IMG/VR virus record: IMGVR_UViG_3300020411_003746
Location: 1-34,479 of that record
Length of the DNA: 34,479 bases
Reading direction: 5' to 3' (one strand)
Source: a virus
Position numbers and translations under genes: made by a program. Position 1 is the stretch's first letter. Each line of letters begins with the position of its first letter. Positions 33,501-34,479 of this stretch are shown here, one piece after another. The notes under the pieces are model-generated. The model was not told where the DNA came from. It searched no databases and was given only the letters and a program-made list of their open reading frames with translations.

Positions 33501-33591
33501 AACTTTTGCAATTAAACTAGTATTTGCTTCTTCGGAAAATGAAAATGTTCCAGAAGTCAAAGATCTTAGAGTGATTGCTTTAGATGAATAA
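27559..33591 (+). CDS. DUF4815-type giant baseplate/tail protein, 2010 aa
   Basis: The N-terminus (about residues 1-75) shows the pattern of the DUF4815 phage family: SPYFDDYNETKKFLRMLFQP, then VREL-TQLQT and GDAFYKDGSLVTGGQ. After a long beta-rich region, a helical segment (KLEKRIEQLEYYAALSFLEK) lies near residue 1040. Around residues 1500-1620, MAQTFHVMESLYPNGLFL, HIRPIVNGVPS and SPVYLTPGEYAFTL form the carbohydrate-binding-like module usual in this family. Two GSGY repeats lie near residues 1808 and 1850, followed by a beta domain ending VPEVKDLRVIALDE. The position after gp8 corresponds to T4 gp9/gp10, which connect the baseplate to the fibres, so a peripheral baseplate or fibre-attachment role is likely. 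I cannot equate it with one T4 gene. Confidence 0.75.
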   Translation: MSTLSLLSTLQQSPYFDDYNETKKFLRMLFQPGVSLQVRELTQLQTILQNQISRMGDAFYKDGSLVTGGQFSFDPNVHYIRLADDADPSQFLNQKVQLLGDVATSSEVIAAEDGTNTESPTLIVRYTGPTLITSNSSSIHVVGDTAITADLALTGTVSGPASIATVTEGIYYTNGFFIIINEQSLVLEKYNNTPTYRVGITISESVVTSSGDLSLLDNASGSFNVNAPGADRYTINLLLDKKSFNSISDESFIEMMKIDNGELIKLINYPIYSELDHTLARRTFDESGDYTVRPFLINVNDHKGSTGTTSSSTTTNIIGDNTSFLTEFSVGDSIYLTNGSVSSTSTTISSISNNTSMLVADQVGTGQVQKIINNDKVSLGLEPGKAYVKGYEYESIGTQYVDLRKGRDTTKLEDVVVNPNFGNYFRVDNIRGVPDIDTHSKIDIHCSTTIDYNSSNDYNKTKIGTVRPRQIDYFSGTPGEPDGTYDFYVYDIKFSSINTSAASGLASGNLTLSLDPTTSAGSDPCYIGAKIKVTSGNAINQIRTIVGHSGNDVLIDRAFTTAIASSDQVSLDFSIKQIESFAENLSTGLHLKISQYGKVDRLDPSSDTKIFETDKNSLVFDLPANVVKTVKPNPDSKFSYVVKHSYKNVAFTAGEASRSLTFGSFMPGLEGSLGTTGFLNNILIVVSDNQNSGRSVGDIINIIPTGLSDGQPRAYLTGTNTLTLDTNGVGATSDLASNDTFIATVIVTVSLEVSAVSGFRVKNHVSGTIDSFVSTDSESVLRNSGQYAITNSTEYSKSEISLRTSDVSKLVAVIESPAMDMTTLTNQVLSDSIANNDSYNITDNYIFNNGQKDNYYDHASIILKPGKSAPTKPILVIFNYFTHGDQDGPFTVDSYSVDYSSIPDFTSPITGKTVNLRNTLDFRPRRVDGDVSDNFSLQSKTIEGSTNYVLPRLPDADVILTTDIEYYLARKDKVVLNKNREFSIIEGVPSTDPIVPLDNENSMTLYIADVPEYTFNLNDIDLQYIENKRFTMRDVGKLEKRIEQLEYYAALSFLEKDAKDEPVFTDDGIERFKNGILVDQFLGHAVGDVLDDDYACSVDYDRNTLRAPYTSENFKFNFDRVQSNSNIEKTGDLISVAYTDQDFVNQPVTTRKEKVNPFGSTPFNGKLTLSPSSDTWFTQNKYSDVLMNLEGQNDNWISGKYNFGFGTQWDSWSKNWSGIEVNNDDISKKRKKKSTTTNVDRSAKTVEENLSRDGIISQNQPESIKKTVNNRIINDTIVPYNRTHKIVFKAEGLKPRTRHYIYIDDIEVTSQSEAALTLSVSSQNTFEAKEGEFVDVFDSSNNSITGTLVSVDSSGNTSFLITNTNGPWTDTAVVTTNSQISANYPLQTGMDLRTATLTAAASNTTFFSDTSGVMAGTIVLNDGQFRAGERLIRITDEPDNTLSNTNSVAEKTYHIKGLESTIDGSIVSTRSHISRREDIRLNSITKDPVSRKTKSVNSTNPMAQTFHVMESLYPNGLFLRNVSLFFSKKDSGLPILLHIRPIVNGVPSLSSILPFSEVVLGPDDIVVTTAPSTSDVASQTKFEFSSPVYLTPGEYAFTLTTNSMNYELFTSIEGDMVTNSSSPNTKAAKPTEVGNFFVTQNTSEWIPVKNRSLMFKAQRCSFQTSSHVANAFALDINPKALSSSTANTSFDLFKVVSSDLEFSSSVLEYQFQATPNSDVDPNAQFRDVTYTPFSQNKNKKLNQRKFIRNEYYDLNSKPDFNLQCSMSTSDTFTSPILDVSRINLITVKNEISNGEVFDENVSIITPGSGYNGGVAGDTTVDIVGTTGLGGQLTFTTDDTGSIIGTTISNPGSGYFDDISVNLVGGTDGEIKISSETDQRGGNSKGRYITRRVSLADGFDAKDLMVYFRAYKPSTSNILVYYKVLSANDPSTFESKYWTRMEQTTDVNIYSNNENDFQNYTFGTTNSSAAYVSEGTTYNEFKTFAIKLVFASSENENVPEVKDLRVIALDE

Positions 33592-33803
33592 TGATTGTAA
33601 AAACAGAAGATCCTGGATTTGTTAAAGATTTACAAAATAATGCTTTACTAAGAAATGATATTGAATCTTTAACTAATCATAGAAGAATGTTAAAATATAA
33701 AAGGAATGAAAGAGAAGAGATAAATATATTGAAGAAAGAAATTTCTAATATTTACAATCAATTGGAAGAAATAAAAACTTTATTACTTAATAAGACAGAA
33801 TAG
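33591..33803 (+). CDS. Small coiled-coil protein, 70 aa
   Basis: A short charged protein, helical from about residue 15 onward, with Leu/Ile spacing that suits a coiled coil (INILKKEISNIYNQLEEIKT). The ATG overlaps the stop of the 2010-aa gene (TAATG), so it is probably translationally coupled to it. No family is recognised. Like the 54-aa protein before the 1412-aa gene, it lies next to giant virion proteins and may be a small partner or chaperone; this is inference from position only. Confidence 0.6.
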   Translation: MIVKTEDPGFVKDLQNNALLRNDIESLTNHRRMLKYKRNEREEINILKKEISNIYNQLEEIKTLLLNKTE

Positions 33804-33811
33804 GTTAGAAA

Positions 33812-34479
33812 ATGGCAACAAATTTCGCAAACGTAGCTTTAACAGATACCTTTGATACGTGGAGGACAAGAACAAACCAGCTTGTTACTGATGCTAATGA
33901 TTCAACTCATTTAAATACGGCAAACACTGTGGTTAGACGCGGTGGATTAAATGAAACTGAAATTAAAGTTGGCCAAATAACAGCAGAAGGTGCCATATTT
34001 GCACAAAAGGATTTAGGAACAGGATTATCTGTAAGTTCTACTTCTGATATAACAACACCATTTCAACCTGATTCTGGGGCAGTTGTTATTAATGGTGGTG
34101 CATCAATTTTTAAAAGTTTAAATGTTGGTGCTAATGTATACGTAAAAGGGACAGTCGAAGCTCAAGGGGATATAACATTAGGAACAACAGGTCCTGATGA
34201 CGATACTTTAGCATTAAATGCAGACATTAATACTAATATTGAACCAGAAGGAACATCTGCTGGTACAGAAGTTAGTATAGGTACAGATGAAAAAAGATGG
34301 AAACGTGGGCATTTTTGGAGATCTGTTGGAGCAAACTCTTCTTCATATTTAATGATTCCATCTGGTGGAACCAACGAAAGTCCTACAATAGATGAATATA
34401 GTTCTGGTTCTGATAGAGATCTTCACTTACAAGGAGCAATAAGATATAATCATGATCTTTCTAGATTTGAAGGATATAA
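33812..34479 (+). CDS. Fibre-like structural protein, N-terminal part (runs off the window)
   Basis: The frame is open from the ATG at 33812 to the last base with no stop, so at least 222 residues are present and the 3' end is missing. The N-terminus FANVALTDTFDTWRTRTNQL is of a type I know from tail-fibre-like proteins of marine T4-like phages. Repeating beta motifs follow, including GASIFKSLNVGANVYVKGTV and VEAQGDITLG, then SIGTDEKRWKRGHFW, a common fibre element, and GAIRYNHDLSRFEGY at the window edge, which recurs in fibre stalks. It starts 8 nt after the 70-aa gene. Receptor binding or fibre assembly is the likely role, but the distal part that would show it is absent. Confidence 0.7.
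   Translation, partial: MATNFANVALTDTFDTWRTRTNQLVTDANDSTHLNTANTVVRRGGLNETEIKVGQITAEGAIFAQKDLGTGLSVSSTSDITTPFQPDSGAVVINGGASIFKSLNVGANVYVKGTVEAQGDITLGTTGPDDDTLALNADINTNIEPEGTSAGTEVSIGTDEKRWKRGHFWRSVGANSSSYLMIPSGGTNESPTIDEYSSGSDRDLHLQGAIRYNHDLSRFEGY

Noticed and set aside
33719-33726. GATAAATA before the fibre gene as a late promoter
   Set aside because: It differs from the consensus, lies inside the 70-aa gene, and the same variant occurs inside other genes such as near 12578.
1-34479. tRNA genes, CRISPR arrays, insertion sequences, integrase or attachment sites
   Set aside because: I saw no cloverleaf-like segments in the few gaps, no spaced direct repeats, no transposase or integrase-like protein. 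Nearly all of the window is packed coding sequence.

Overview
This window is a stretch of the late (virion-assembly) region of a T4-like contractile-tailed phage. The evidence is the familiar T4 families in T4-like order: gp59 and gp32 (replication), gp4 (head completion), gp26, gp48, gp53, a gp27-like hub, gp5, gp25, gp6, gp7 and gp8. Strong AT richness, the DUF4815-type giant baseplate protein and a fibre protein with a typical marine-myovirus N-terminus point to a marine phage of the cyanophage/pelagiphage type. The host cannot be read from this window.

Layout. (1) Positions 1-2391, + strand: three small unassigned genes, then gp59 (helicase loader) and gp32 (ssDNA-binding protein). Two compound promoters, each combining a perfect TTGACA -35 box with a T4-type late promoter TATAAATA, sit before the 81-aa gene and before gp32. 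(2) Positions 2411-6844, - strand: a five-gene block fired by a late promoter at 6884-6891, in the order gp4, an unassigned 197-aa protein, a gp19-fold tail-tube paralog, gp26, and a glycine-rich 623-aa protein that I take to be the tail tape measure. Between gp26 and this last gene a 65-codon frame without a good start of its own is joined to gp26 by a textbook -1 slippery heptamer, T TTT TTA. It ends 1 nt before the tape-measure start. (3) Positions 6906-12177, + strand: gp48, gp53, gp27-like hub and gp5 spike, the spike with no visible lysozyme domain. (4) Positions 12185-19744: a 158-aa protein with three internal repeats, two large orphan proteins (897 and 1412 aa) and a 54-aa coiled-coil protein. 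(5) Positions 19767-33803: gp25, gp6, gp7, an enlarged gp8, a 2010-aa DUF4815-type protein and a 70-aa coiled-coil protein. Late promoters lie before gp25 and gp8. (6) Position 33812 to the end: the N-terminal part of a fibre-like protein.

How the genes work together. gp59 and gp32 serve the replication fork. The - strand block supplies head completion and tail-tube/tape-measure functions. The + strand cluster builds the baseplate: hub and spike (gp27-like, gp5), wedge (gp25, gp6, gp7, gp8, gp53), tube cap (gp48), and outer baseplate and fibre proteins. Genes are packed tightly, with TAATG or ATGA overlaps at most junctions, so translational coupling is likely throughout. I saw no tRNA, CRISPR array, insertion sequence or integrase.
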